Origin: a virus
Length of the DNA: 21,942 bases
Reading direction: 5' to 3' (one strand)
Virus record (IMG/VR): IMGVR_UViG_3300034198_011393
Span: 1-21,942 of that record
Shown: positions 1-6,433 of the stretch, piece by piece
How the letters are laid out: the number at the start of each line of letters is the position of its first letter
Position numbering within the stretch: the first letter of the stretch is position 1
The notes under the pieces: generated by a model
What the model saw: the letters and a program-made list of their open reading frames with translations, nothing else
What the model was told of the DNA's origin: nothing
Databases searched by the model: none
Made by a program: the position numbers and the translations under genes

Positions 1-86
1 ACTGGCAATGCAATACTGAGTGCGTTTTCTTCCGGAAACGTCCCCAGACTAATTCCGGAAAGCTGTGTCCAGATGTTTAACGACAT
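1..86 (-). CDS. Virion structural protein, N-terminal 28 codons only (runs off the window)
   Basis: The minus-strand ATG at 86-84 opens a frame that stays open to the window edge and begins MSLNIWTQLSGISLGTF. A GAGAAA Shine-Dalgarno-like sequence (97-92) lies five bases upstream, and the start is 12 nt after the stop of the preceding gene, so the start is well supported. From memory, openings of the type 'S.NIWTQ.SG.S.GTF.E' are seen in large structural proteins of T4-like aquatic phages, placed just after a gene whose product ends in VLRWGEAQA, which is the arrangement here. Only 28 residues are visible, so no domain or function can be assigned. It is probably another tail or fibre component. 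Confidence 0.65.
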   Translation of the reverse strand, partial: MSLNIWTQLSGISLGTFPEENALSIALP

Positions 87-98
87 TTTATTTTCTCA

Positions 99-2939
99 TT
101 ACGCTTGCGCTTCGCCCCAACGTAGAACCAAGTTAGCCAACACTGGTGCACCTTGTGTTAGGTAAACGTTGATGAACAATACGTCTGGACCGTTAGGGAA
201 TGTACCACGTCCACCGATTGGTGTATTAGTCAATTCCTTAAATGGTGTCAAGTCTAATGAGTCCTTGTTAGCTGGTGAGCTAATGAACGAGAATACAGTT
301 TCACCTGGTATAGCATAAGTGTTACGACTAAATTGTGCAGTTGTTCCTAATATCTGGCCTACCAATAACGGATTGCTAATAACTACTTGGTTAACAGTTC
401 CAGATATTGCAGTACTAGATACAGTAGCTGACTGGTAACTTACCAAATATGTACCACCTGCATTAGCACCTGTACCAGTGTACACACTGTTTTGTGCATT
501 AGTTGCAGTAACTACAGTACTGGCTGCTAAGGTACCGCCAGACAATACTTGTCCAAGCACGACTGTACCGCTAGCATGTGTAGTGTCTGTCAACACCCAA
601 GGGGTAGCTGTCAATGTTCCGCTAGTTACACTTTGACTATTGTTCAACTGCCATGTACTTGTAGCACTTGTAGCATTACCAGTTAAGTTGGCTACAACAA
701 ATGTACCACCGCTAGATATTGTTGTTGTGCCGCCAGTAATTACATAACCAATACCAATACCAGTACCGCCGCTTGGTGCGCTAGTAACTGTTAGTACGTT
801 ACCTGCAATACTAGCAGTAAATGTACAAGCTGTACCAGCTGTTACACCACCAGTTGTGATACTACTTGTTGTAGTTGCTGTCGATACTACTTTAGTACCG
901 CCATAAACTGCCGCAGTGCTTGATGGAAGGAAAACGTCATCGCCTGCTTGAACACCAGTAAGACTATTGACTAATAGTGTAGTAGTACCAGCAGATAATC
1001 CCCCGTTACCTAATGTCGGGCTATTAGTTGCGGCATTAGCGTATGTTACACTAGTACCCGCGGCAATTTGACTAAAGCTAGGTTGCCCAGTTTGTAGTGC
1101 TGAACTATTTAAACTGTTCCAAGTGATACCAGTTGCTGGGTTTGAAGGATAGTTGCTTGGGTTTAGGATACCTTCAATAACCAATGCCGAGTTAGTATTA
1201 CTTGTACCGCCCGCTGTAATCTCAATAGTCTGTAATAACAATTGAGCGCGGTTAATTAAGTCGCGTACTCCTAAGTCTCCCACAATAGCGTTACTTACAC
1301 TTGGGGCTAAACGAATAGCAAACGCTGTAGTTTTCTTAGTTGAAATTTGTGTGTTAGTACTTTGATAGTTAAAGATGTAACCACGGTCTGTATCAAATCC
1401 ACCGTCTTGTAGGAAAGCAGACCCCCAGTGACTAATACTTGGAGTAGATGTTTGCCCAACTAGTATAATACCAGCACCTGCGGAATATCCAGCTGCCGCT
1501 GCCGCCGTAAAGTTGCGGGTAGAACCTGCTACAAAAACTGGCATAGTAACCGCACGAGCTACCCCTGTTAATGTACCTGCTGTAATAGTTTGATTATTAT
1601 TAAGGAATGTAGTAGCACCAGTAGTCTTACCAGTATAGCTAATAAGTTCGTTACCAATATAGCAGTATGCTGGATATGTTGCACTAGGTGTTGGGAAGTA
1701 TGAAACATCTGTTAGACTTAGTGTTGTATCTCCTGCTAGCGCGGCACTGCTTAATGTTGTGCGGGATCCTTCGTTAACTACTTCGTAACGAACAGGCTGG
1801 TTACCAGAACGCATATATGCTTCTGTGTTTAAATTATTACCACGTAAGCGATGTACTGTGATGAACTTGCCGTCTGTCCCGCGAATCATCCAATCAACGA
1901 ATCCTGCACCGTACCATGTCCATTGTAGGCCAATCATCTGCATCTTGTTAGTAACAATTTGGAATCCGCTAGGATTGTATGTGTTGTTGCTTCCATCGCA
2001 ACGATCTGTGTTCCATTGACTTTGCGGAATTAATCGATCGATAGTTTTAACCATCTTAACACCGCTTGCCGCAACTGATCCACGATAGTCTGGAGTCACA
2101 TAAATTTGTGTATCATTAACGACAGAACTTACAACGTGTGTCATGCCTTTAATAACTACACGATCTCCAGATGCTAGTTGACTAGTAAATCTGCTATTTA
2201 ATCCAGTAATGGAGTTTGAATCTGGTGTTACACTTACTGTACCGGCAATTTGGAATGTTGAACTACGGCGTCCAACAGACATTTGTTGACCGTCCCATTG
2301 CCAGAACATACCGTTTTGTTCATCAAATGTTCCTGCACGTACTGTTGATCCCCACCAGTTAATAATTTGCATTGTGCAAGGAGATCCGATGGAGCCTGTA
2401 GTAGAACCTAATGTAGAAATCACTGGTACTAATAAATTACGTTCATCTACAATAGCACCCACAGTCCAGTTTCCGCTATATCCAGAAGTTGATACACCGA
2501 ATACGTTAATAATAGCACCTGGTTGGCAACCGTGATCGGTATCATCTGTTGTAATTAAAATACTTGGTGTAAATGTTACAGTAGTGCCAGCTGTGATAGA
2601 ACTAGTAGTAGCTACATTGATTGTTAGTGTGGTTGAGCCACCACCTGAAATAATGTATGCACCTACGGGAATTCCTGCACCACTGATTAACATATTATTA
2701 AGAGCATTGGTTCCACTAGTAATAGTAATCGATGTTGACCCTGATGCAATAGTACCTGTAGTAGTAGTTGTGTAAGTTGTAGCAGATGTGCTAGTAGCAC
2801 TAATTGCACGAATGTCGTAGTTAGGAGCAAATAATGCACCTGTGTTATAGTTAATACTTTTACCAGATTGGTAACGAATATATTTCTTACTCATACGTAC
2901 GGCCATTGAGCCATGTGCTGGACCACCAGTGCCTAGCAT
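99..2939 (-). CDS. Virion structural protein, C-terminal part of an interrupted 1304-codon frame
   Basis: This open segment of 946 codons starts at the first ATG after an in-frame stop. That ATG is very likely not a true start. The same frame is open for 56 codons upstream (to 3107), the conserved-looking block YSHRPFDGGVMLGTGGPAHG runs straight across it, and no convincing Shine-Dalgarno sequence precedes it (GGCGGTGTC only). In order: the HRPFDGG...KKYIRYQSGK block (residues 1-50); a beta module (about 50-130); a GYSGNWTV module (about 150-175); a GDRVVIKGMTH module (about 245-300); the conserved-looking block KMQMIGLQWTWYGAGF...HRLRGNN (about 330-380); an IGNELISYTGKTTG module (about 430-470); two further beta modules (about 650-840); and the C-terminal block YAIPGETVFSFISSP to VLRWGEAQA. 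From memory these blocks match T4-like cyanophage and pelagiphage structural proteins. The C-terminus looks intact, which argues against long-standing decay. The exact virion position is unknown. Confidence 0.8.
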   Translation of the reverse strand: MLGTGGPAHGSMAVRMSKKYIRYQSGKSINYNTGALFAPNYDIRAISATSTSATTYTTTTTGTIASGSTSITITSGTNALNNMLISGAGIPVGAYIISGGGSTTLTINVATTSSITAGTTVTFTPSILITTDDTDHGCQPGAIINVFGVSTSGYSGNWTVGAIVDERNLLVPVISTLGSTTGSIGSPCTMQIINWWGSTVRAGTFDEQNGMFWQWDGQQMSVGRRSSTFQIAGTVSVTPDSNSITGLNSRFTSQLASGDRVVIKGMTHVVSSVVNDTQIYVTPDYRGSVAASGVKMVKTIDRLIPQSQWNTDRCDGSNNTYNPSGFQIVTNKMQMIGLQWTWYGAGFVDWMIRGTDGKFITVHRLRGNNLNTEAYMRSGNQPVRYEVVNEGSRTTLSSAALAGDTTLSLTDVSYFPTPSATYPAYCYIGNELISYTGKTTGATTFLNNNQTITAGTLTGVARAVTMPVFVAGSTRNFTAAAAAGYSAGAGIILVGQTSTPSISHWGSAFLQDGGFDTDRGYIFNYQSTNTQISTKKTTAFAIRLAPSVSNAIVGDLGVRDLINRAQLLLQTIEITAGGTSNTNSALVIEGILNPSNYPSNPATGITWNSLNSSALQTGQPSFSQIAAGTSVTYANAATNSPTLGNGGLSAGTTTLLVNSLTGVQAGDDVFLPSSTAAVYGGTKVVSTATTTSSITTGGVTAGTACTFTASIAGNVLTVTSAPSGGTGIGIGYVITGGTTTISSGGTFVVANLTGNATSATSTWQLNNSQSVTSGTLTATPWVLTDTTHASGTVVLGQVLSGGTLAASTVVTATNAQNSVYTGTGANAGGTYLVSYQSATVSSTAISGTVNQVVISNPLLVGQILGTTAQFSRNTYAIPGETVFSFISSPANKDSLDLTPFKELTNTPIGGRGTFPNGPDVLFINVYLTQGAPVLANLVLRWGEAQA

Positions 2940-3110
2940 GACACCGCCGTCAAACGGTCTATGAGAATAAAATGCATCTGGACGTGAATATACTGTTCCA
3001 GTAATGGTGCCACTAATTGTACCAGTAGCACGAGCGGTATATGTAAATGCAGTTGGTGAAGTTACAGATTCGACAAAGTATGGACCACTTGCTAGCGGCT
3101 CTGTAGTTTA
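2940..3110 (-). other. In-frame TAA plus 56-codon open link joining the 301-aa and 946-aa segments
   Basis: The codon at 3110-3108 is TAA. The same frame then stays open through 3107-2940 with no ATG until 2939. The translated link contains LASGPYFVESV, TAFTYTARATGTI and SRPDAFYSHRPFDGGV. The first two complete the beta module begun in the 301-aa segment ('NHGFVPGDTIL...GPYFV.....FTYTARA'), and the last begins the conserved-looking block that continues in the 946-aa segment. The coding signal is therefore continuous across the stop. Candidate explanations are a point mutation in this genome, a sequencing or assembly error, or real stop-codon readthrough. Confidence 0.8.
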
Positions 3111-4013
3111 TGTTAAAATTGTGTCACCCGGAACAAATCCGTGATTAGTAGCAAAAGTAACTGTAATAGTACTCGGACTTGAACCGTTACTGTAAGTAAA
3201 TGTTGGAGTTCCTACGCTAGCACCTGTATAGAATCCACCTTGTCTAACTTGGGTATATGTAGTACTTAAAACATCACCGTTGCTAACACCTACTTTAGCT
3301 TTAGCATAGTAGGTAAAACTAGTTGTGGTTGGCACAGAGTTAATAATAAATGAACCTTCTGCACGAGCAAATCCAGTAACTGTGTTTAAATAACCCTTAA
3401 CAGTGATTGGACTACCAACAGCCCAAGATGAGTTAAATGGAATAGAAACTGTAACAGTAATTAAACTTTCGCCCGCGCCACCTGATCCTGTACTTGCGTC
3501 TGTAGTCACCGTCACAACTGATTGATCAGTTCCAGGAACTTCATATACACTTGGATAACCTCGCAATAGGTCATAAGTTAACCATTTAGTTGGTTGTAGT
3601 CCATATTCAAAGTCAGCATCTAGCATCGATGTTGGGTTGCTAGTACGTGTACGCTCAAATGCATCTGTGCCAATTTCTGGCATGCGTACCAGTTGTTCTG
3701 GACGCTCGTATAAAATTTGTAATACATCACTGCTAAGAATACTGTTAGTAGTAATGCTAGCAATTGTGGTAGCGTTTAATTGGATAGTAGTTGTACCGTC
3801 TGTATTGTCTAATGTACTAATAAAATTCGTATCGTTTGCACGGGTGAATGTTACAGTAGTTCCTACAAATGTAGAATCTGCGAAATTGTAAAGTATTACG
3901 TTTTTAGTAGTATCTGTAATAATCAACAATTGTTGTAGGTCGATTTTTCCAGGAAGTTCGATTGTTCCCGCCGATGCGTTGAAAACGTAAGTTCTAAGCT
4001 GTGCTTTTGCCAT
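3108..4013 (-). CDS. Virion structural protein, N-terminal part of an interrupted 1304-codon frame
   Basis: The ATG at 4013-4011 has a strong GGAG (4023-4020) six bases upstream and follows the 442-aa gene by 22 nt. Residues 1-165 (AQLRTYVFNASAG, IDLQQLLIITDTTKNVILYNFAD, DADFEYGLQPTKW, YPSVYEVPG) form a conserved N-terminal domain that I recognise from memory in T4-like aquatic phage structural proteins. Residues 166-301 are a Thr/Ser/Val-rich beta region ending NHGFVPGDTILT, which stops in the middle of a module. The frame continues after the TAA without a shift, so the intended product is probably a 1304-codon protein. If termination is real, the truncated product would lack the rest of its last module. 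A late-promoter-like CATAAATA lies 19 nt upstream of the start. Confidence 0.82.
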   Translation of the reverse strand: MAKAQLRTYVFNASAGTIELPGKIDLQQLLIITDTTKNVILYNFADSTFVGTTVTFTRANDTNFISTLDNTDGTTTIQLNATTIASITTNSILSSDVLQILYERPEQLVRMPEIGTDAFERTRTSNPTSMLDADFEYGLQPTKWLTYDLLRGYPSVYEVPGTDQSVVTVTTDASTGSGGAGESLITVTVSIPFNSSWAVGSPITVKGYLNTVTGFARAEGSFIINSVPTTTSFTYYAKAKVGVSNGDVLSTTYTQVRQGGFYTGASVGTPTFTYSNGSSPSTITVTFATNHGFVPGDTILT

Positions 4014-4023
4014 TTAATTCTCC
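4011..4023 (-). promoter_or_regulatory. Ribosome binding site of the 301-aa segment
   Basis: GGAG at 4023-4020 lies six bases before ATG (4013-4011), in the 22-nt gap after the upstream TAA. It fixes the start of the interrupted structural frame. The first ATG after the internal stop (2939) has no comparable sequence. Confidence 0.75.
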
Positions 4024-4032
4024 GTGATTTTA

Positions 4033-4040
4033 TATTTATG
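4033..4040 (-). promoter_or_regulatory. Candidate late promoter CATAAATA before the 301-aa gene
   Basis: CATAAATA on the minus strand matches 7 of 8 bases of the T4-type late promoter octamer TATAAATA. It overlaps the stop codon of the 442-aa gene and ends 19 nt before the start codon of the next gene. Two other gene starts in the window have a TAAATA-containing octamer at 19-20 nt. The motif is AT-rich and could occur by chance, and the leader would be very short. Confidence 0.35.
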
Positions 4041-5364
4041 CTAGAGCCGCGCTCATTGCAATTGCAAACGATTTAATATTTAAACCGCCTATTGTTTCTT
4101 TTCCTGATACCGATAAATTACCAGTAATTGTTTCGCCTGAATCGGTAATTGTACCAGTTACCGTTAAATTTCCGTAAATTGTGACGTTTTGAGTTTTATC
4201 AATCTTCATAGCTTGTGTTAATACGCCATTAGCTGTAGCAGTTGAAAATACAATAGCTCCAGGAACTTTTCCAGTACTTACAGTACCGTCTGTAAGAATA
4301 TTAATAGTAGCGCCAATAATAGGATTAGCGCCGTCGTAACCTTTACCTGATATAATGCCAAGACTATCACCGGATACTACTGTTGATTGTGTGGCAAAAT
4401 TTCCTCTGTATTTTCTAAAGTCTAAATGCGGCCCGTTTGTGTCGGAGTAGTAATTTCGTAATGATGTATTGTAAGCACCACTGGTTCCTCCAGAAACAGT
4501 TTGAGTAACAACAATTGCTCCAGTACCGCCATCGGTAGAAATACCAGGTCCTAAAAGGAATGTGCCAGCATTACTTAATCGAGCTGTATTTGTTAAAACA
4601 CCGGAAGTATTTGTAACATAAAATACTAAATTTCCCTGAACTTGCCCAGATCCTGATGTAGGATTTGCCTGTACAACACTACCAATATATGCAGTTGTAC
4701 CGTAGGTTGCCCCGTCGTATCCTTGGAAATTAAACTGACCAACCATGTCGCCGGATAGTACGGCTGTAGGAGATACATTTGTTCCCCTGGCTTTTCTCAT
4801 AGTAATTGCATTAGAAGCAACGGCGCTAGAATATGTGTCTGCTAGAATAATACCACGAGAATTATTGTTAGCAATAACCTGAAAAGTTCCGTTAAGATTT
4901 TGTAATATATTGCTAGTTTCATTCCATAACAAATTTTGACTTGGGCTCAATGCAGTTCCATTAGCGGCCCAGTACCCGAGACTGTTTATAGTACCTGATT
5001 GAATTACACTAGGGTTGCTAATTGTAATAGTATGAGTTGTGCTATTGTATGAAATTGTGAGATTACTAAGTACACCACCTGCTAGCATTGAACCTGCGGC
5101 ATCTGCTCCGCGATTCTGTGTGAAATATTGTCCAGCTGTTGGGCCAGTGCCTTCTGGTACGCTGGTAGTAGTTAACGCTACCGCACCATTTAAACCGTTA
5201 ACACTTGTAACACCTGCTGGTCTGCCGCCAGGTGTACTGCCATCGCCTACATAAAGTGGAGATACGTTGTTTGCGGCATAGTCTGTGACATACAATAATT
5301 CTCCTTGTGCAGGAGTTATTGTAGTTAACTGTGCTGTTGTTCCGCGTCTTAGTTGTAATGCCAT
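4036..5364 (-). CDS. Tail-fibre-like structural protein with two tandem repeats
   Basis: This is a 442-aa product. The ATG is preceded by AGGAGA (5378-5373) at eight bases, and the gene begins 20 nt after the 157-aa gene. Residues 1-50 (MALQLRRGTTAQLTTI, PAQGELLYVTD, YVGDGSTPGG) match the common phage fibre N-terminal pattern 'LRRGTTAE...GEL.Y.T....YVGDG.TPGG', recalled from memory. Two tandem units follow at about residues 185-275 and 300-395. Each has 'RKARGT or RKYRGN ... SGD..G.....GYDGA ... G.VQG or G.VPG..VF.T...GVLT...', typical of fibre shaft repeats. The C-terminal stretch (about 395-442) has short repeats such as YGNLTVTGTITDSG and ITGNLSVSGKETIGG, which suggest a trimeric shaft tip. 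It is likely a fibre or appendage subunit. The receptor and the position on the particle are unknown. Confidence 0.85.
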   Translation of the reverse strand: MALQLRRGTTAQLTTITPAQGELLYVTDYAANNVSPLYVGDGSTPGGRPAGVTSVNGLNGAVALTTTSVPEGTGPTAGQYFTQNRGADAAGSMLAGGVLSNLTISYNSTTHTITISNPSVIQSGTINSLGYWAANGTALSPSQNLLWNETSNILQNLNGTFQVIANNNSRGIILADTYSSAVASNAITMRKARGTNVSPTAVLSGDMVGQFNFQGYDGATYGTTAYIGSVVQANPTSGSGQVQGNLVFYVTNTSGVLTNTARLSNAGTFLLGPGISTDGGTGAIVVTQTVSGGTSGAYNTSLRNYYSDTNGPHLDFRKYRGNFATQSTVVSGDSLGIISGKGYDGANPIIGATINILTDGTVSTGKVPGAIVFSTATANGVLTQAMKIDKTQNVTIYGNLTVTGTITDSGETITGNLSVSGKETIGGLNIKSFAIAMSAALA

Positions 5365-5378
5365 TGTATTTTTCTCCT
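5365..5378 (-). promoter_or_regulatory. Ribosome binding site of the 442-aa fibre gene
   Basis: AGGAGA at 5378-5373 is followed by an eight-base spacer and ATG (5364-5362). It is the strongest Shine-Dalgarno match in the window. Confidence 0.75.
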
Positions 5379-5384
5379 ACCTTA

Positions 5385-5858
5385 TTAAAAGGTTCCTAAA
5401 TCGAATATGTTTGGTGATGGTGATGTAAATGTTCCTTGATCACCTAGCCCTGCGACCAGTACTGTTTGAATTTGATTACTAAGAGATCTTACATCGATCC
5501 CCCAAACTGTTGTTTGTACATCGCCAGTTCCGGTAATATTGTGTCCGTTTAAGTTTAGATTTGTACTTAAACGTGGATTGGTATCTGCTAGTAAACTTGT
5601 TGACCCTGCGATGTTTACAGTATTGCTAGTTGATGTCACCGTAACACCATTGCTGCCTGTAATACTTTTAAAACTCATAATTCCAGCAGTATCTGCTGAA
5701 AATATACCCTGCCCAGAACCAATATTTCGACCGTTAAGGGTAGATAACTGCGTATATAAATCGGTAAAATTAGTGTTTACCTTAGTAAACGCCGTGCGCA
5801 AATCGTCGCCTGTACCGTCGTTTGCATAGCTTCCTAAATTGATTTTTTGTTGGGTCAT
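5385..5858 (-). CDS. Small structural protein with the shared N-terminal docking-type module
   Basis: This is a 157-aa product. Residues 1-35 (MTQQKINLGSYANDGTGD, LRTAFTKVNTNFTDLY) are clearly homologous to the N-termini of the next two upstream genes, the 176-aa and 5037-aa products. The similarity to the giant extends further. 'MSFKSITGSNGVTV...LLADTNPRLSTNLNLNG' here parallels 'LTARNLVAGAGISI...LVSDNSPTMAASINAN' in the giant, so this protein resembles the giant's N-terminal region without the long extension. The C-terminal part contains VWGIDVRSLSNQIQTVLV. The start is set by the conserved N-terminus. The Shine-Dalgarno sequence is weak (CGAGC). It is probably a tail or baseplate attachment protein; exact function unknown. 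Confidence 0.82.
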   Translation of the reverse strand: MTQQKINLGSYANDGTGDDLRTAFTKVNTNFTDLYTQLSTLNGRNIGSGQGIFSADTAGIMSFKSITGSNGVTVTSTSNTVNIAGSTSLLADTNPRLSTNLNLNGHNITGTGDVQTTVWGIDVRSLSNQIQTVLVAGLGDQGTFTSPSPNIFDLGTF

Positions 5859-5877
5859 ATTATTATGCTCGTTTTAG

Positions 5878-5885
5878 TATTTACC
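5878..5885 (-). promoter_or_regulatory. Candidate late promoter GGTAAATA before the 157-aa gene
   Basis: GGTAAATA lies in the 32-nt gap between the 176-aa and 157-aa genes and ends 19 nt before the start codon. It matches 6 of 8 bases of TATAAATA, keeping the TAAATA core. It is the weakest of the three candidates and is supported mainly by its spacing. Confidence 0.25.
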
Positions 5886-5890
5886 AATTC

Positions 5891-6421
5891 TTAGTAACCG
5901 CCGGTTAGTGACGACCTTTTCCAGGTATTTGTTGCTGTACATACATAAATGTAGTTTGCATCCCAGCTTATTTGGCCAGGAGTTCCGGTGGCATTTGATG
6001 CTTTTGTTCCTGTAGGAATAACTAATCCGTTTGGCACAGTAACGACTCCGCTGCCATTTATAGTTAAACTGCCAGCATATCCAGGCAAGTTAAAACTCAT
6101 AGTGCTGGCGGTTGCATTATACGGGACATACCCACTTGCATTGTGATTTAATGAATCATTAGCAATACCAAATGATTCATTACCAGTTCCTATACCAAAT
6201 ATAGCACCTGTTATACCATTTGCAATCTTTAGTGTATAATTTGACCCGCCAGTAGTGTCTGTAATAGTTTGACCTGTAGTAGATAGTGCAACATAATTAT
6301 CTACATCTACCGCAGAATATAACTCGGTAAAATTTGCATTTACTTTACCAAATGCTGTACGTAACGGATCTCCGCTTGCATCGTTTGCACTTTGGCCAAT
6401 GTTGATAGTTTGTTGTGTCAT
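5891..6421 (-). CDS. Small structural protein with the shared N-terminal module and a fibre-type C-terminus
   Basis: This is a 176-aa product. Residues 1-35 (MTQQTINIGQSANDASGD, LRTAFGKVNANFTELY) carry the module also found in the 157-aa and 5037-aa products. The C-terminus (about 137-176; GTKASNATGTPGQISWDANY, YVCTATNTWKRSSL) matches a C-terminal block that I recall from phage fibre and appendage proteins. The gene's ATG shares one base with the giant's TAA stop (TAATG), and its AGGGAGA Shine-Dalgarno lies inside the last codons of the giant, so the two are probably translationally coupled. It may be an accessory subunit that docks at the same site as the giant. This is an inference from the shared module. 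Confidence 0.82.
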   Translation of the reverse strand: MTQQTINIGQSANDASGDPLRTAFGKVNANFTELYSAVDVDNYVALSTTGQTITDTTGGSNYTLKIANGITGAIFGIGTGNESFGIANDSLNHNASGYVPYNATASTMSFNLPGYAGSLTINGSGVVTVPNGLVIPTGTKASNATGTPGQISWDANYIYVCTATNTWKRSSLTGGY

Positions 6422-6433
6422 TATACTCTCCCT
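6419..6433 (-). promoter_or_regulatory. Coupled stop/start TAATG with internal ribosome binding site
   Basis: The giant gene's TAA (6423-6421) and the next ATG (6421-6419) share one base. AGGGAGA at 6433-6427 lies within the giant's last codons, five bases from the ATG. This is classic translational coupling geometry. Confidence 0.75.

Noticed and set aside
2939-2941. ATG at 2939 as the true start of a separate 946-aa gene
   Set aside because: There is no Shine-Dalgarno sequence, the frame is open upstream to the TAA at 3110-3108, and the HRPFDGGVMLGTGGPAHG block crosses the ATG.
3108-3126. Programmed -1 frameshift at AATTTTA just before the internal stop
   Set aside because: The coding signal continues in the same frame after the stop, so a shift would move out of the good frame. 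The bases are also not in the correct slippery register for the zero frame.
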